A DNA stretch of 64,000 bases from Rhodococcus sp. IEGM 1409 (GCF_030056735.1 NZ_JASHKN010000009.1:62001-126000); one strand, 5' to 3'; shown: positions 1-9,176, counted from the stretch's first letter. Made by a program: numbers and translations. The notes: a model not told the origin generated them from the sequence alone.

Positions 1-1
1 G

Positions 2-1687
2 TGCGTCTACGCCTGCCCGGTCAACTGCATCCATCCGACGCCGGACGAGCCGGACTTCCTCACCGCCGAGATGCTGCACATCGATCCGCAGGCCTGCGTC
101 GACTGCGGGGCATGTGTCTCGGCCTGCCCGGTCGACGCCATCGTCCCCGAATCGAAGCTGACCGACCCGCAGCGAGTGTTCCTGTCCATCAACGCGGACT
201 TCTACAAGGAAGAGCGGCCACGGCCGCTTCTCGCCAAGGTCATCCCGGCAGCTCACGTCGACGAGGGCCGACCGCCGTTGCGAGTTGCGATCGTCGGTTC
301 AGGCCCGTCCGCGATGTATGCAGCGGACGAGTTGCTGACGCAGCCCGACGTGCAGGTCAACGTCTTCGATCGACTGCCCGTGCCCTACGGCTTGGTCAGA
401 GCCGGAGTTGCTCCGGATCATCAGAAGACCAAGCAGGTCACCCGCTTGTTCGACAAGATCGCGGCGCAAAAGGGTTTCGAGTTCTACCTCAACGTCGAGA
501 TCGGCAAGCACATCTCGCACAGCGAACTGCTCGAGAATCACCATGCGGTGCTTTACGCGGTCGGCGCTTCGTCCGACCGGGGTCTCGGCATTCCGGGTGC
601 TGATCTGCCCGGCACGGCCTCGGCCACCGACTTCGTGGCCTGGTACAACGGCCACCCCGATCACGCCGACGACGTCTTCGACCTCTCGCATCGCCGCGCG
701 GTCATCATCGGAAACGGAAACGTCGCACTCGACGTCGCTCGCATTCTGACGGCAGATCCCGAGAAGTTGGCGGGTACCGACATCTCGGCTCACGCACTCG
801 CCGCTCTGCGGAAGAGTCGCGTCGAAGAAGTTGTCATCGTGGGTCGCCGCGGAATCGCGCAGTCCGCGTTCACCGTTCCCGAGTTCACCGGTCTGATGGC
901 ACTGCCGGACATCGAACTGTCCGTCGGACCCGACGACATGGTTCTCGACTCGGCAACCGAAGAACTGGCAAAACGCGGCGAGCTTCCGCATGCCGTCGAG
1001 CAGAAGTTGCGGCTACTCGAAGCCCTGAAGAACCGCGATCACGTCGACGTCGGCAACAAGCGCATCACGTTGCGCTACCTGCTCACACCGACGTCGATCA
1101 CCGGCGACGACCAGGTCAGTGGAATCGAATTCGCTCGCAACGCCCTTGTCGACGTCAACGGAACGGTGCAAATCGAGGCGACCGGCGATACCGAGACCAT
1201 CGACGCCGGGCTGGTTCTCACCTCGATCGGTTACCGCGGAGTGCCCATCACCGGCGTCCCGTTCGACGAGCGTGGTTCGGTCATTCCGAACGAGAACGGC
1301 CGCGTCCTCGAGGCTCCGAACGGTGATCCCGCCACCGGCGTCTACGCAACCGGATGGATCAAGCGTGGACCGAGTGGGTTCATCGGCACCAACAAGTCCT
1401 GTGCGCAGGAAACCATCAGGATGCTCGTCGACGACTTCAACGACGGCCGCCTGACCAACCCTGTCGCCGACGACTCCGCCGTCGATCGTCTGGTCCGGGC
1501 GCGACAGTCCGACGTCGTCGACCGCGAGGGTTGGCACGCCATCGACAAGGCAGAGTTGGAACGCGGCGCTGCACACGATCGCGTCCGCGAGAAGATTCTC
1601 GATCAGGTGGAGGTCACGTCGATCCTCCAAGCCGCAGCTCGGGTGAAGCCGACTCGTCGATTCGGTCGACCCGTTCGCGCTCGCTGA
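2..1687 (+). CDS. fprB: Ferredoxin/ferredoxin--NADP reductase FprB (5' end missing)
   Basis: This is a fusion of an N-terminal ferredoxin with an NADPH-ferredoxin reductase, a cytosolic electron-transfer flavoenzyme. The frame is already open at the left edge (reading CVYACPVNCIHPTPDEPDF), so roughly 15 N-terminal residues lie outside the window. The second cluster motif CVDCGACVSACPV follows. The reductase part has the FAD-binding motif IVGSGPSAMYAADELL, the PYGLVRSGVAPDH-type stretch (here RAGVAPDH) and an NADP site around IIGNGNVALDVARIL. The C-terminal GWIKRGPSGFIGTNK is typical of adrenodoxin-reductase-like proteins. Length and motif order match mycobacterial FprB as I remember it. A GC-rich hairpin follows the stop. 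The ATG at 71 is inside the ferredoxin domain and is not the true start. Confidence 0.95.
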   Translation, partial: CVYACPVNCIHPTPDEPDFLTAEMLHIDPQACVDCGACVSACPVDAIVPESKLTDPQRVFLSINADFYKEERPRPLLAKVIPAAHVDEGRPPLRVAIVGSGPSAMYAADELLTQPDVQVNVFDRLPVPYGLVRAGVAPDHQKTKQVTRLFDKIAAQKGFEFYLNVEIGKHISHSELLENHHAVLYAVGASSDRGLGIPGADLPGTASATDFVAWYNGHPDHADDVFDLSHRRAVIIGNGNVALDVARILTADPEKLAGTDISAHALAALRKSRVEEVVIVGRRGIAQSAFTVPEFTGLMALPDIELSVGPDDMVLDSATEELAKRGELPHAVEQKLRLLEALKNRDHVDVGNKRITLRYLLTPTSITGDDQVSGIEFARNALVDVNGTVQIEATGDTETIDAGLVLTSIGYRGVPITGVPFDERGSVIPNENGRVLEAPNGDPATGVYATGWIKRGPSGFIGTNKSCAQETIRMLVDDFNDGRLTNPVADDSAVDRLVRARQSDVVDREGWHAIDKAELERGAAHDRVREKILDQVEVTSILQAAARVKPTRRFGRPVRAR

Positions 1688-1722
1688 TCCACTACAGGTA
1701 AACAGCTACTTTCACGCACACC

Positions 1723-1754
1723 GCCCCGCCTGCAGACTCGTCTGCCGGCGGGGC
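1723..1754 (+). terminator. Hairpin terminator after fprB
   Basis: Arms GCCCCGCC (1723-1730) and GGCGGGGC (1747-1754) pair perfectly, with an inner GCAG/CTGC stem. It begins 35 bases past the fprB stop. There is no strong T-run, as is common in high-GC actinobacteria. Confidence 0.6.
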
Positions 1755-1896
1755 TGTCTGCGTTGAGCCGGCGTCCCACTCAGCGAAAATTTATGCCCGT
1801 CAGCGGCGAAAATCGTGTAATACTGCAACCTGTTCCAGTAAGCGGCACAGCGGGCCACGATCTCAGGATCCGGCGCGCCAACCAGATGAGGATTGC

Positions 1897-2370
1897 ATGA
1901 GCGAGACTGCAACGCCGGCGCCGAACGGGAGTGTGACGCCTGCAGTAGAGGGTTGGTTCACCACCGGCGACGAACCTGCTCTGATCGGCACGAAGTGCCA
2001 ATCCTGCGGCACCATTTCCTTCCCTCGTGAGGCAATGTTCTGCAAGAACCCGAGCTGCTTCAGCGAAGAGTTCGACGACGTGGAACTCTCCCGCCGCGGC
2101 ACCGTCTGGTCGTACACCGACGCGCAGTACCAGCCGCCGCCGCCGTACATCCCACGCTCGGATCCGTACGAGCCCTTCGCTCTCGCAGCAGTCGAGCTGC
2201 CTGAGGGCATCGTCATCCTCGGCCAGGTGGCCGACGGATACGGCGTCGACGACCTCAAGGTCGGCAATATCGTCGAGTTGGTTGTCGAACCGCTGTACAC
2301 GGACGAAACCGGAGTTCGTACGACGTGGCGCTGGAAGCCTGTCGCCGCCGATCAGGAGTCGCAGTCATGA
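1897..2370 (+). CDS. DUF35 OB-fold/zinc-ribbon protein, thiolase partner
   Basis: This 157-residue protein has the DUF35 layout: a rubredoxin-like zinc ribbon (CQSCGTISFPREAMFC, then a further Cys after NPS) followed by an OB-fold acyl-CoA-binding domain. Such proteins act as obligate partners of thiolase-like lipid-transfer proteins (for example ChsH2-type DUF35 with Ltp2 in steroid side-chain cleavage), where the OB fold holds the CoA thioester. Its stop overlaps the start of the thiolase gene (ATGA at 2367-2370), so the two are probably made in equal amounts and form a complex. The substrate cannot be read from the sequence. Start chosen at ATG 1897, which gives the usual family length. 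Confidence 0.85.
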   Translation: MSETATPAPNGSVTPAVEGWFTTGDEPALIGTKCQSCGTISFPREAMFCKNPSCFSEEFDDVELSRRGTVWSYTDAQYQPPPPYIPRSDPYEPFALAAVELPEGIVILGQVADGYGVDDLKVGNIVELVVEPLYTDETGVRTTWRWKPVAADQESQS

Positions 2371-3557
2371 GCAAGGACGTCGCAGTACTCGGTGTGGGCA
2401 TGCACCCCTGGGGCAAGTGGGGCCAGTCGTTCGTGAAGTACGGCGTTGCCGCCGCTCGCGCCGCGCTCGCCGATTCGGGTGTTGACTGGCAGGACGTCGA
2501 CTTCATCGTCGGCGGCGAGACCGTCCGCAACGGTTACGGCGGATACGTCGCCGGCGCCACGTTCGCACAGGCACTGGGCTGGAACGGCGCGCGCGTCGCC
2601 ACGTCGTACGCCGCGTGCGCAACGGGTGCCCAGGCACTCGACACGGCGCGCGCTCGAATCCTGGCCGGCCTCAGTGAGGTTGCGCTGGTCGTCGGCGCCG
2701 ACACCACGCCCAAGGGTTTCCTCGCTCCCGTTGCCGGTGAGCGTTGGGACGACCCGGACTGGCTGCGCTTCCGCCTCATGGGTATGACCAACCCGGCGTA
2801 CTTCGCGCTCAACGCGCGTCGTCGCATCGACCTCTACGGCGCAACCGCTGAGGACTTCGCCAACGTGAAGGTCAAGAACGCCAAGCACGGCCTGGGCAAC
2901 CCGAATGCGCGCTACCGCAAGGAAGTCACCGTCGAGAACGTGTTGGCCTCCCCCGTGGTGTCCAATCCCCTGCATTTGCTCGACATCTGCGCGACGTCCG
3001 ACGGCGGCGCTGCCATCTTGCTGACGTCGATGGAATACGCCCGCAAGACGGGCATCGCGGAACCTGTTCGGATCAAGGCTATTTCGACGGTCACGCCGAC
3101 GTTCCCGCAGACGATCATGGACATGCCGAACTTCTCCACCGATTCCAGCTCCGCCGTCCCCGCTCCGGAGCGCACGTTCAAGGAATCCATCGGCTACGCC
3201 GCGTACGAAGAAGCCGGGATCTCTCCCGAGGACGTCGACGTCGCCGAGGTCTACGACCTCGCCACCTCGGTGGAACTGGACTGGATCGAAGACCTCGCCC
3301 TGTGCAAACGCGGCGAGGCCGAACATCTCCTGCGTGCGGGTGACACCAGCATCGGGGGCCGCATCCCGGTCAATCCGTCCGGCGGCCTCGCATGTTTCGG
3401 CGAAGCCGTTCCCGCACAGGCACTTGCGCAGGTCTGCGAGCTCACCTGGCAGCTTCGTGGACAGGCCGAAGGCCGCCAGGTCGAAGGTGCTCGCATCGGC
3501 ATCACCGCCAACCAGGGCCTGTTCGGCCACGGCTCCTCGGTGATCGTTTCCGCCTGA
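2367..3557 (+). CDS. Thiolase-like lipid-transfer protein (Ltp family)
   Basis: A 396-residue thiolase-fold protein. The nucleophile Cys sits in SYAACATGAQAL. The usual C-terminal GHP motif is replaced by NPSGGLACFGEAVPAQA and the usual HD motif by EVYDLATSVE. These replacements are typical of SCP-x/Ltp proteins that act as thiolases or retro-aldolases rather than as classical biosynthetic thiolases. It overlaps the DUF35 gene by four bases, and the pair resembles Ltp2/ChsH2-type aldolase complexes. A role in degrading a branched acyl-CoA, steroid or terpenoid side chain is inference. The start at ATG 2367 is preferred over a longer upstream reading because it abuts the partner gene and begins directly with the thiolase strand VAVLGVGMHPWG. 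A bidirectional hairpin follows. Confidence 0.85.
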   Translation: MSKDVAVLGVGMHPWGKWGQSFVKYGVAAARAALADSGVDWQDVDFIVGGETVRNGYGGYVAGATFAQALGWNGARVATSYAACATGAQALDTARARILAGLSEVALVVGADTTPKGFLAPVAGERWDDPDWLRFRLMGMTNPAYFALNARRRIDLYGATAEDFANVKVKNAKHGLGNPNARYRKEVTVENVLASPVVSNPLHLLDICATSDGGAAILLTSMEYARKTGIAEPVRIKAISTVTPTFPQTIMDMPNFSTDSSSAVPAPERTFKESIGYAAYEEAGISPEDVDVAEVYDLATSVELDWIEDLALCKRGEAEHLLRAGDTSIGGRIPVNPSGGLACFGEAVPAQALAQVCELTWQLRGQAEGRQVEGARIGITANQGLFGHGSSVIVSA

Positions 3558-3571
3558 CCCGGTTCTGCTTT

Positions 3572-3609
3572 CGTGGCGGTCGCTCACTCAACCGTGAGCG
3601 GCCGCCACG
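3572..3609. terminator. Bidirectional hairpin terminator
   Basis: Long arms CGTGGCGGTCGCTCAC (3572-3587) and GTGAGCGGCCGCCACG (3594-3609) pair with one bulge. It lies between the converging thiolase and hydrolase genes and reaches into the last codons of the hydrolase. Confidence 0.7.
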
Positions 3610-4394
3610 ATCACGTCTGCCACTGCCCCTGGCTGTGAAACCAGTGATGCGTGCGAGGTCGGGAGTTCGCTGGTGTTCGCGCCCATCCGGTTTGCCATGA
3701 ACCGCTGCGCCGACGCTGGGATCACGCGATCCTCACCGGCGACCAGATACCAACTCGGCGCGTTCGCCCAGGACGGCGGCCCGCCGAGTTCGAGGTTCGC
3801 CCACAAAGCCGCGGACTTCTGATGCGCCAACATCATTGCCGCTGTCTCGTCGGAAACGTCCTGAGCAAAGACGGAATGAAAATACTCGTCGGTGACGTAG
3901 CCGTCGACGTTCTTACCGCCGATCGCATGAGGATCGTCGACGATCTTCAATCCCAGAGCCGGAGGAAGCAATTGGCTGCCAGGGAATCGAATCGGATCGA
4001 TCGTGATCTGCACCGGCTCTCCCTGAACCGGAGCAAACGCCGCGATGTACACCAACGACTGCACCTTCGGGTCGTGGATGTTGGTGATTACCGCGCCGCC
4101 GTACGAGTGCCCGACGAGAACGACGGGGCCGTCGATGTCCGCCACGGTCTTCTCGATCACGGACGCGTCGTAAGCCGGCCCGCGCAGAGGATTGTCCGGC
4201 ACCACGACGCGATAGCCACGCGAGCGTAGGTCGGCGGCAACGCCGTCCCAACTGGTCGCGTCGGCAAAGGCGCCGTGAACGAGAACGACAGTTGGCTTGG
4301 GGCTTGCCACCGCGGCACCAGAGCCGAAGATCAATCCGGCCGCAACTGTCATGAGCAATGCCAGAACTGCTGTGAATACACGTGAGATCTTCAT
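3588..4394 (-). CDS. Secreted alpha/beta hydrolase
   Basis: A 268-residue alpha/beta-hydrolase with an N-terminal signal peptide (KISR charged start, hydrophobic run, AVASP cleavage region near residue 31). The oxyanion motif VLVHGAFADATSW is followed by the nucleophile elbow GHSYGG. The probable acid is in AGEDRVIP and the histidine in PTSHASL. It belongs to the RsbQ/aromatic-ester hydrolase group, usually esterases of small substrates. The natural substrate is unknown. It is transcribed away from the AraC-family gene at 4563, which may control it. The last codons lie inside a bidirectional terminator. Confidence 0.85.
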   Translation of the reverse strand: MKISRVFTAVLALLMTVAAGLIFGSGAAVASPKPTVVLVHGAFADATSWDGVAADLRSRGYRVVVPDNPLRGPAYDASVIEKTVADIDGPVVLVGHSYGGAVITNIHDPKVQSLVYIAAFAPVQGEPVQITIDPIRFPGSQLLPPALGLKIVDDPHAIGGKNVDGYVTDEYFHSVFAQDVSDETAAMMLAHQKSAALWANLELGGPPSWANAPSWYLVAGEDRVIPASAQRFMANRMGANTSELPTSHASLVSQPGAVADVIVAAAHG

Positions 4395-4477
4395 GCGTTC
4401 CCTTCACTCTCGTCGAAAAGCGAGAAACTGCGGTAAGCCGGGACACGCCCGTTTCGATCCTAGAAATACCTGGTGCG

Positions 4478-4495
4478 ACGGACGTGACTGTCCGT
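4478..4495. promoter_or_regulatory. Inverted repeat in divergent hydrolase/AraC promoter region
   Basis: ACGGAC-N6-GTCCGT, 6-bp perfect arms, in the 168-base gap between the divergent hydrolase and AraC genes. It could be an operator. AraC proteins more often bind direct repeats, so the assignment is weak. Confidence 0.3.
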
Positions 4496-4562
4496 GCAGA
4501 CTTCTGGGCTCACACTGCACAAATTCTGGTTGAGCGTCCGCATCGCGGGGTATCAGGGCTGC

Positions 4563-5510
4563 ATGGCTTTGCTCCTGGATACATCCGTGTTGGAGCCTGA
4601 CCAACGCACGGACGCCTTTGTCGACGCGATGGGTCGTGCCTCGGTTCCGTGCGCAATCCACTTGGAGACCCCGGAACGGGTGAGCGCGAGAATGAACGTG
4701 TGGAACCTCGGTGCAGCATCACTGTTCCGCTCCGAGTCGACCGGTATGCGTTTGACCCGAACACCACATCACGTCCGGTCCGCATCGATGCCCGTTCTTG
4801 CGATCGCCCTGCAGGAGAGCGGAATTGGCCATCTCGACCAGTATGAAGCACAACGTAGAGTCCCGGCCGGTGAACTGCTGATGACAGACCTGACGTCGAC
4901 CTACGATTTCTCCTGGCCGGGAACGGGCGCTTCCCAGTGCCTCTACATTCCGATGGATCGGCTGGGACTACCGATCGACACCGTGCGAGACGCAGCTACC
5001 CGGCCTCATCACAGCAATCTGTACCCCGTGATGATCGCGCACGTTCGTGAATTGTTCCGCAGCGCCGCCCTGTTGGAGACCGATCCTGCCGCCGAACAAT
5101 TGGGCGAGGCCTCGATCGAACTTGCGTGTGCTTTGGTCGCTTCGATAGCACATGCGAATCCCAACGCCTCCGCTCCGAGATCGGCCCTTGCCATGACTTC
5201 GATCCGTCGATACATCCGTGAACACCTTCACGATCCGACGATGAATCCTGCACGAATTGCTCACGCCCACAACATCTCACTGCGACAGCTGTACAAGATC
5301 TGCTCGGACAACGGCTTTCGGATCGAACAGTGGATCATCACCCAGCGCCTGCAGAAGGCTCGGGACGAACTGGCTCGACCCGCTACCGTCGATCTGCCGA
5401 TCGCGACCATTGCGCACCGCGCGGGGTTTGTCGACGCCGGACATTTCAGCCGACGCTTTCGGCAGGCCTACGGGCTGAGCCCGACTCGTTGGCGTCAGCT
5501 CCGCGATTGA
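4563..5510 (+). CDS. AraC-family transcriptional regulator
   Basis: A 315-residue regulator with an N-terminal AraC-binding-like (cupin-type) domain and a C-terminal double helix-turn-helix. The HTH part includes MNPARIAHAHNISLRQLYKI and IATIAHRAGFVDAGHFSRRF, with the FRQAYGLSPTRWR signature at the end. It resembles regulators of aromatic or ester catabolism (FeaR/NitR-like). The start at ATG 4563 (MALLLDTSVLEPDQR) is preferred over an in-frame ATG at 4494, because the extra residues are not family-like and would overlap the inverted repeat. It probably controls the divergent secreted hydrolase. The 3' end overlaps the converging ankyrin gene by 16 bases. Confidence 0.88.
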   Translation: MALLLDTSVLEPDQRTDAFVDAMGRASVPCAIHLETPERVSARMNVWNLGAASLFRSESTGMRLTRTPHHVRSASMPVLAIALQESGIGHLDQYEAQRRVPAGELLMTDLTSTYDFSWPGTGASQCLYIPMDRLGLPIDTVRDAATRPHHSNLYPVMIAHVRELFRSAALLETDPAAEQLGEASIELACALVASIAHANPNASAPRSALAMTSIRRYIREHLHDPTMNPARIAHAHNISLRQLYKICSDNGFRIEQWIITQRLQKARDELARPATVDLPIATIAHRAGFVDAGHFSRRFRQAYGLSPTRWRQLRD

Positions 5511-6244
5511 AGCAGCGCCACAACGTCTGACTGACCACGACTTTCGGCATTATCCAACGCGGTCTTTCCTGACGCATCCCGGATCGAGGGATCTGCCCCA
5601 GCGTCGAGGAGCTGAGTGATCACATCGATATAGCGCGCCGATCCGTCGCCGTAGACAACGGCTTCGAGTAGCGCCGTCCACCCAGGATCATTGACGTGAT
5701 TGACCGGGACCCCGGCAGCGATCAGCATCCGGACGGTGTCGACATGAGCGTGTTCACTCGCGGGAATCAGAGCCGTACCGCCGTAACGGTTCACGCTGTC
5801 GACGTCCGCGCCGTGGGTGAGCATGAGCGCCAGAATCTCGTTCAATCCCTCGGCTCCGGAATACAGGAAGGCCGAATCCTGCATGGAATCCTTCGCATTC
5901 ACATCTGCTCCAGCAAGAATCAACGTGGACGCCGCAGCAACGGCATTGTTCTTGGTGGCCTCGACGAGCGGAGTGCGATCGTCCCGGTCGCGGGCTTCGA
6001 TATTCGCACCGGAAGCCAGGGCAGCGGTGATGGCTGCCGGATCATTGCGGTCCACCGCATCGAAGAGTGCCCGTTCGGATTCCGGCGTCGACGGCGGCTT
6101 GGCCCTTGCAGACGGTGTCGTCGCTGACGACGACGCGGTGGTCGGCGCCACCGAGGTGTCGGAAGAACTGCAACCCGCCAAGGCCCCCGTCACCGACGCC
6201 GCGATTATTCCGCCTACGAGGACAGTTCTCGACATCCGCTTCAT
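5495..6244 (-). CDS. Ankyrin-repeat lipoprotein
   Basis: A 249-residue protein with a lipoprotein signal (MKRMSRTVLVGG..., lipobox LAGC at about residue 24), then a Ser/Thr/Ala-rich linker and five ankyrin-type repeats. Examples are NDPAAITAALASGANIEARD, RDDRTPLVEATKNNAVAAAS and RYGGTALIPASEHAHVDTVR. Ankyrin arrays mediate protein-protein contacts; the partner is unknown. The lipid anchor puts it on the outer face of the cytoplasmic membrane. The start at 6244 is chosen because it gives a clean signal peptide; an in-frame reading beginning further upstream adds residues without one. It converges on and overlaps the AraC gene. Confidence 0.85.
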   Translation of the reverse strand: MKRMSRTVLVGGIIAASVTGALAGCSSSDTSVAPTTASSSATTPSARAKPPSTPESERALFDAVDRNDPAAITAALASGANIEARDRDDRTPLVEATKNNAVAAASTLILAGADVNAKDSMQDSAFLYSGAEGLNEILALMLTHGADVDSVNRYGGTALIPASEHAHVDTVRMLIAAGVPVNHVNDPGWTALLEAVVYGDGSARYIDVITQLLDAGADPSIRDASGKTALDNAESRGQSDVVALLQSRS

Positions 6245-6282
6245 GGAACCAGTCTTCCACAGCCGGCCGAATGGCCCGAGAA

Positions 6283-7218
6283 TCACAGATAGGGCGACAT
6301 CTTCAACATCGATCGTCTCACCAACGGTTTGATCGCCGGAATGATCCACCGTTTCCAGCCGAGCGTGGCTGCGATGTCGGCGATGATGTCGTCGAAGCTA
6401 CGGCTCTGATACCGCAACAGCCGCTGACTCTCCTCGGTATCCACCCAGTCGGTCACGTACTCCTTGCCGCTGAAGGCTCTCTCGGGCAACGGTTCCAACC
6501 TCATGGCGCACAGCATCCTTGCCAGATAGTCACGGTAGGTCACCTGACATGACTGACCACCACCGACAAAGAGCACCCGGCCCCACACCTGCGGTGTCTC
6601 CAGTGCGTTGGCGAGAGCGACGGCCGCGTCGCTTGGGTGCAGCACCTCGATCCTGTTGTCCAAGCCGATCTCGAACATGATGGGATCGGCCCCACGTGCG
6701 GCGATGATCGGAACGTCGGCGAACCGCGGGATGAACCACGTCAGACCGGACTCTCGCACTATCCGTTCGGCTTCGATCTTCTGGGCAGTGTAGCCATCCG
6801 TCGCTTCGAGTGGATCATCTACTCTACGAGGCGGTTTCCGATGCATCGTTCGGCCGTGAACATCGAATGTCGACGTAAAGAGAAGTTTTGGTGGACCGCT
6901 CTGCGCCAGCGCTGCCGTGACAACGTTACGAGTTCCCTCGACGTTGACCTTCGCCGCACGAGCAACGTCGAGTTCACTGGCAGGCGGAATGACTGCGGCC
7001 AAGTGAACTACGACATCTACCCCTGCCACCGCGGCCTCGACTGTCTGGTAGTCACGAATATCGCCCCAGATCGTCTCGATCACATGAAAGGCGCTCGCCC
7101 GCTTGCGATCCTCGGGAGTTGCCAACGCAAGACAACGCACATCATGACCTCTGCGCACGAGCTCCGCCAGAACGTGCGAACCGATGTTCCCGAAGGCTCC
7201 CGTCAAGAGCACCTTCAT
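6283..7218 (-). CDS. NAD-dependent epimerase/dehydratase (extended SDR)
   Basis: A 311-residue extended short-chain dehydrogenase beginning MKVLLTGAFGNIGSHVLAEL, the Rossmann GxxGxxG motif at the very N-terminus. The acidic VVHLAA stretch and the YTAQK catalytic Tyr/Lys pair follow. It starts inside the stop codon of the upstream DapB-like gene (ATGA), so it is the last gene of a three-gene operon running leftward from 9114. The reaction cannot be told; operon company suggests oxidation or reduction of a hydroxy or keto group in a catabolic pathway. The overlap fixes the start at 7218. Confidence 0.85.
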   Translation of the reverse strand: MKVLLTGAFGNIGSHVLAELVRRGHDVRCLALATPEDRKRASAFHVIETIWGDIRDYQTVEAAVAGVDVVVHLAAVIPPASELDVARAAKVNVEGTRNVVTAALAQSGPPKLLFTSTFDVHGRTMHRKPPRRVDDPLEATDGYTAQKIEAERIVRESGLTWFIPRFADVPIIAARGADPIMFEIGLDNRIEVLHPSDAAVALANALETPQVWGRVLFVGGGQSCQVTYRDYLARMLCAMRLEPLPERAFSGKEYVTDWVDTEESQRLLRYQSRSFDDIIADIAATLGWKRWIIPAIKPLVRRSMLKMSPYL

Positions 7219-8282
7219 GATCGGATGGTGCCTCGCCCGGCGATAAGGGGAAGATCCAGCGCCGAAACGAGCCCGGCTTCGATGTCGTCGAGCATCGGAA
7301 TGGCGTTGGTCGCTCGCATTCCCGTCGCCAGGCAACCTCCGGCGATCGGATCACCGTCGAGCGCCCCACGGAACGCGGTCTCCTGCGTGATGTCCGGACT
7401 CCCTTTGATGATCACACGGTAGACGTCGTTCTCCACGGAAGTTGCTCTGGGCCAGTGTGTTGCGGCATCGTTGGTGATGCGGTTGACGTGCTCGATCACG
7501 ATCTTCGCCTCGTCTCCCACCCAACCGCGGATCTCGAATCGCACTGCGGCACATTGGCCAGGCTCGATGACACCGAACGGATACGTGATCGGCTCGGTGG
7601 CCGCCCACTTCTCGTACACGGTGTCGATACGGTCCAACTTGACTCCGACGGCGTCGGCAATCATCGGGATGGTGTGCCCCCACGCGAAGATCAGCACCTC
7701 GGGAATCTCGAGCACCGCCGGAGTATCGACCGAGACGCCGATTCCCATCGTGGAGCTGTAGTCACCGGCATAGTTCGCGTAGTCCAACAGTTCCTGCACA
7801 CGGACGCTGTCCACCCGGCCACAGACACCCATGAGCGTCATCGGGAAGAGATCATTGGCAAATCCCGGATCGATCCCCGTGGTGAAGCACGACTTTCCGC
7901 TTTCGCGACAAGCCTTTTCGAGGTCCTCCAGCATCTCCTTCGGGCACACCCGCGGATAGACCAACGGCGTCATCGACGTCGACACCACGTGCTTACCCGA
8001 CAGCAGGGAGCGCGACATGTTCGCGATGTTCTCGACGGCGAATTCAGCAGTCGGACCGAAGTATGCAACCGCGTCGGCATCGACAGCGAGTGCTGCCTCA
8101 CTGTCGATCGTGGCGGCCAGCCCCACCGGCTCGACGCCGATGAGTGTGCCGACGTCGACACCGTCCTTCTCCGGGTTGTGCACGATGACACCGACCAGTT
8201 CGAACTCGGGATGATCGAGCAGTTCGCGTATGACCAACTTGCCCACGACGCCCGTTCCCCAGACGATGACCTTGTGTTTCAT
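7215..8282 (-). CDS. DapB-fold NAD(P)-dependent dehydrogenase-like protein
   Basis: A 355-residue protein with an N-terminal dihydrodipicolinate-reductase-type Rossmann domain (VIVWGTGVVGKLVIRELL) and a C-terminal domain of the family that includes 2,4-diaminopentanoate dehydrogenase. The family is common in actinobacterial catabolic clusters and mostly uncharacterised. Conserved stretches include TTGIDPGFANDLFPM and the YANYAGDYSSTMGIG region. A clear paralogue lies at 59696-60820 in this window. It sits between an SDR and an epimerase in one operon, with a four-base overlap to the latter. The start at 8282 gives the Rossmann motif immediately; longer readings add no domain. Confidence 0.8.
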   Translation of the reverse strand: MKHKVIVWGTGVVGKLVIRELLDHPEFELVGVIVHNPEKDGVDVGTLIGVEPVGLAATIDSEAALAVDADAVAYFGPTAEFAVENIANMSRSLLSGKHVVSTSMTPLVYPRVCPKEMLEDLEKACRESGKSCFTTGIDPGFANDLFPMTLMGVCGRVDSVRVQELLDYANYAGDYSSTMGIGVSVDTPAVLEIPEVLIFAWGHTIPMIADAVGVKLDRIDTVYEKWAATEPITYPFGVIEPGQCAAVRFEIRGWVGDEAKIVIEHVNRITNDAATHWPRATSVENDVYRVIIKGSPDITQETAFRGALDGDPIAGGCLATGMRATNAIPMLDDIEAGLVSALDLPLIAGRGTIRS

Positions 8283-8331
8283 TGCAGTGCAGTCCTTTCC
8301 AGAGCACAGCCAATAGATGATGTGTCTACGA

Positions 8332-9114
8332 TCAGCGGAAGAACTCTCCACCGTTGACAAAAAGCGTCTGCCCGGTCAGCATCCGGGCGCGGTTGGAAGC
8401 GAAAAAGACCACGGCGTCCGCCACGTCGTCGTCCGCCGGGATTTCACCGAGCGGCATGTTCTTGCTGATCTCGGCGATGATGTCTTCCTCGGGGACCCGA
8501 CGGTCGGCCGCCGCGAGCCCGACGTAGAGCTGTACCGGCGGTCCCCACATCCACGTCGGAACCACCGTGTTGACGCGGATTCGATACTGTCCCAGCTCTT
8601 TTGCCAACGACCACATCGCTGCGTACAGCGCACCCTTGGATGTCGCGTATGCCGATTGGGGCAACTGCGGATGAAACATAGCCTGCGAGCCGATCATGAC
8701 GACGGCGCCGCCGCGCTTCTTCAACTCCGGTAGCGCCGCCTGCGTCAAAGTGAGAGTTCCGATGACGTTGACGTCCAGCATCGCCTTCCAGGCACTCAGA
8801 TCGGCACCTTCGAGTCCGCCGAACACGTCTTCCTTGGCCGCGACGTTGACCAGCGCATCCACCCTGCCGAAACGTTCGGTGGCAGTAGTGATCAGGCGCG
8901 AGCACAACTCCGGATCGGCGATGTCCGTCACCGAATAGGCGACGTGAGCACCGGTCGGATCGATCTCCTCGCAGACGGACTTCAAATTATCTTCGGTTCT
9001 TGCGCCAAGCACTACATTGGCCCCGTCACGGACTGCGGCCAAGGCGATTTCACGCCCCAGTCCGGTTCCGACTCCGGAAATTACCACGGTCGAATCTTCG
9101 AGCAATTGAGTCAT
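8332..9114 (-). CDS. Short-chain dehydrogenase/reductase
   Basis: A 260-residue classical SDR: nucleotide-binding SGVGTGLG near the N-terminus, NVAAK structural motif, and catalytic YATSK. It ends VNGGEFFR, the usual SDR C-terminal signature. The start at ATG 9114 has a good GGAGGTG ribosome-binding site; an in-frame start 15 bases upstream would lose this. It heads a leftward operon with the DapB-like and epimerase genes. Its promoter faces the TetR gene at 9203 across two identical palindromes, so repression by that TetR protein is likely. The substrate is unknown. Confidence 0.88.
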   Translation of the reverse strand: MTQLLEDSTVVISGVGTGLGREIALAAVRDGANVVLGARTEDNLKSVCEEIDPTGAHVAYSVTDIADPELCSRLITTATERFGRVDALVNVAAKEDVFGGLEGADLSAWKAMLDVNVIGTLTLTQAALPELKKRGGAVVMIGSQAMFHPQLPQSAYATSKGALYAAMWSLAKELGQYRIRVNTVVPTWMWGPPVQLYVGLAAADRRVPEEDIIAEISKNMPLGEIPADDDVADAVVFFASNRARMLTGQTLFVNGGEFFR

Positions 9115-9147
9115 GACGCGCACCTCCACAGGGCACCCGAGAGATAA

Positions 9148-9164
9148 CGTAACGCCGTGTTACG
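9148..9164. promoter_or_regulatory. TetR operator 1
   Basis: Perfect palindrome CGTAAC-GCCGT-GTTACG, 34 bases upstream of the SDR start at 9114. It has the same arms and spacer length as the site at 9177. Confidence 0.8.
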
Positions 9165-9176
9165 AATATGGAGAAA

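Noticed and set aside
1..603. Open frame from the first base, arginine-rich
   Set aside because: The ferredoxin-reductase frame (starting at base 2) carries all the conserved motifs.
2352..3587. 411-codon open frame on the minus strand opposite the thiolase-like gene
   Set aside because: No protein motif; it mirrors a clear thiolase-like coding frame, a usual effect of high-GC codon use.
7455..8357. 300-codon plus-strand frame
   Set aside because: Antisense to the DapB-fold gene at 7215; no recognisable domain.
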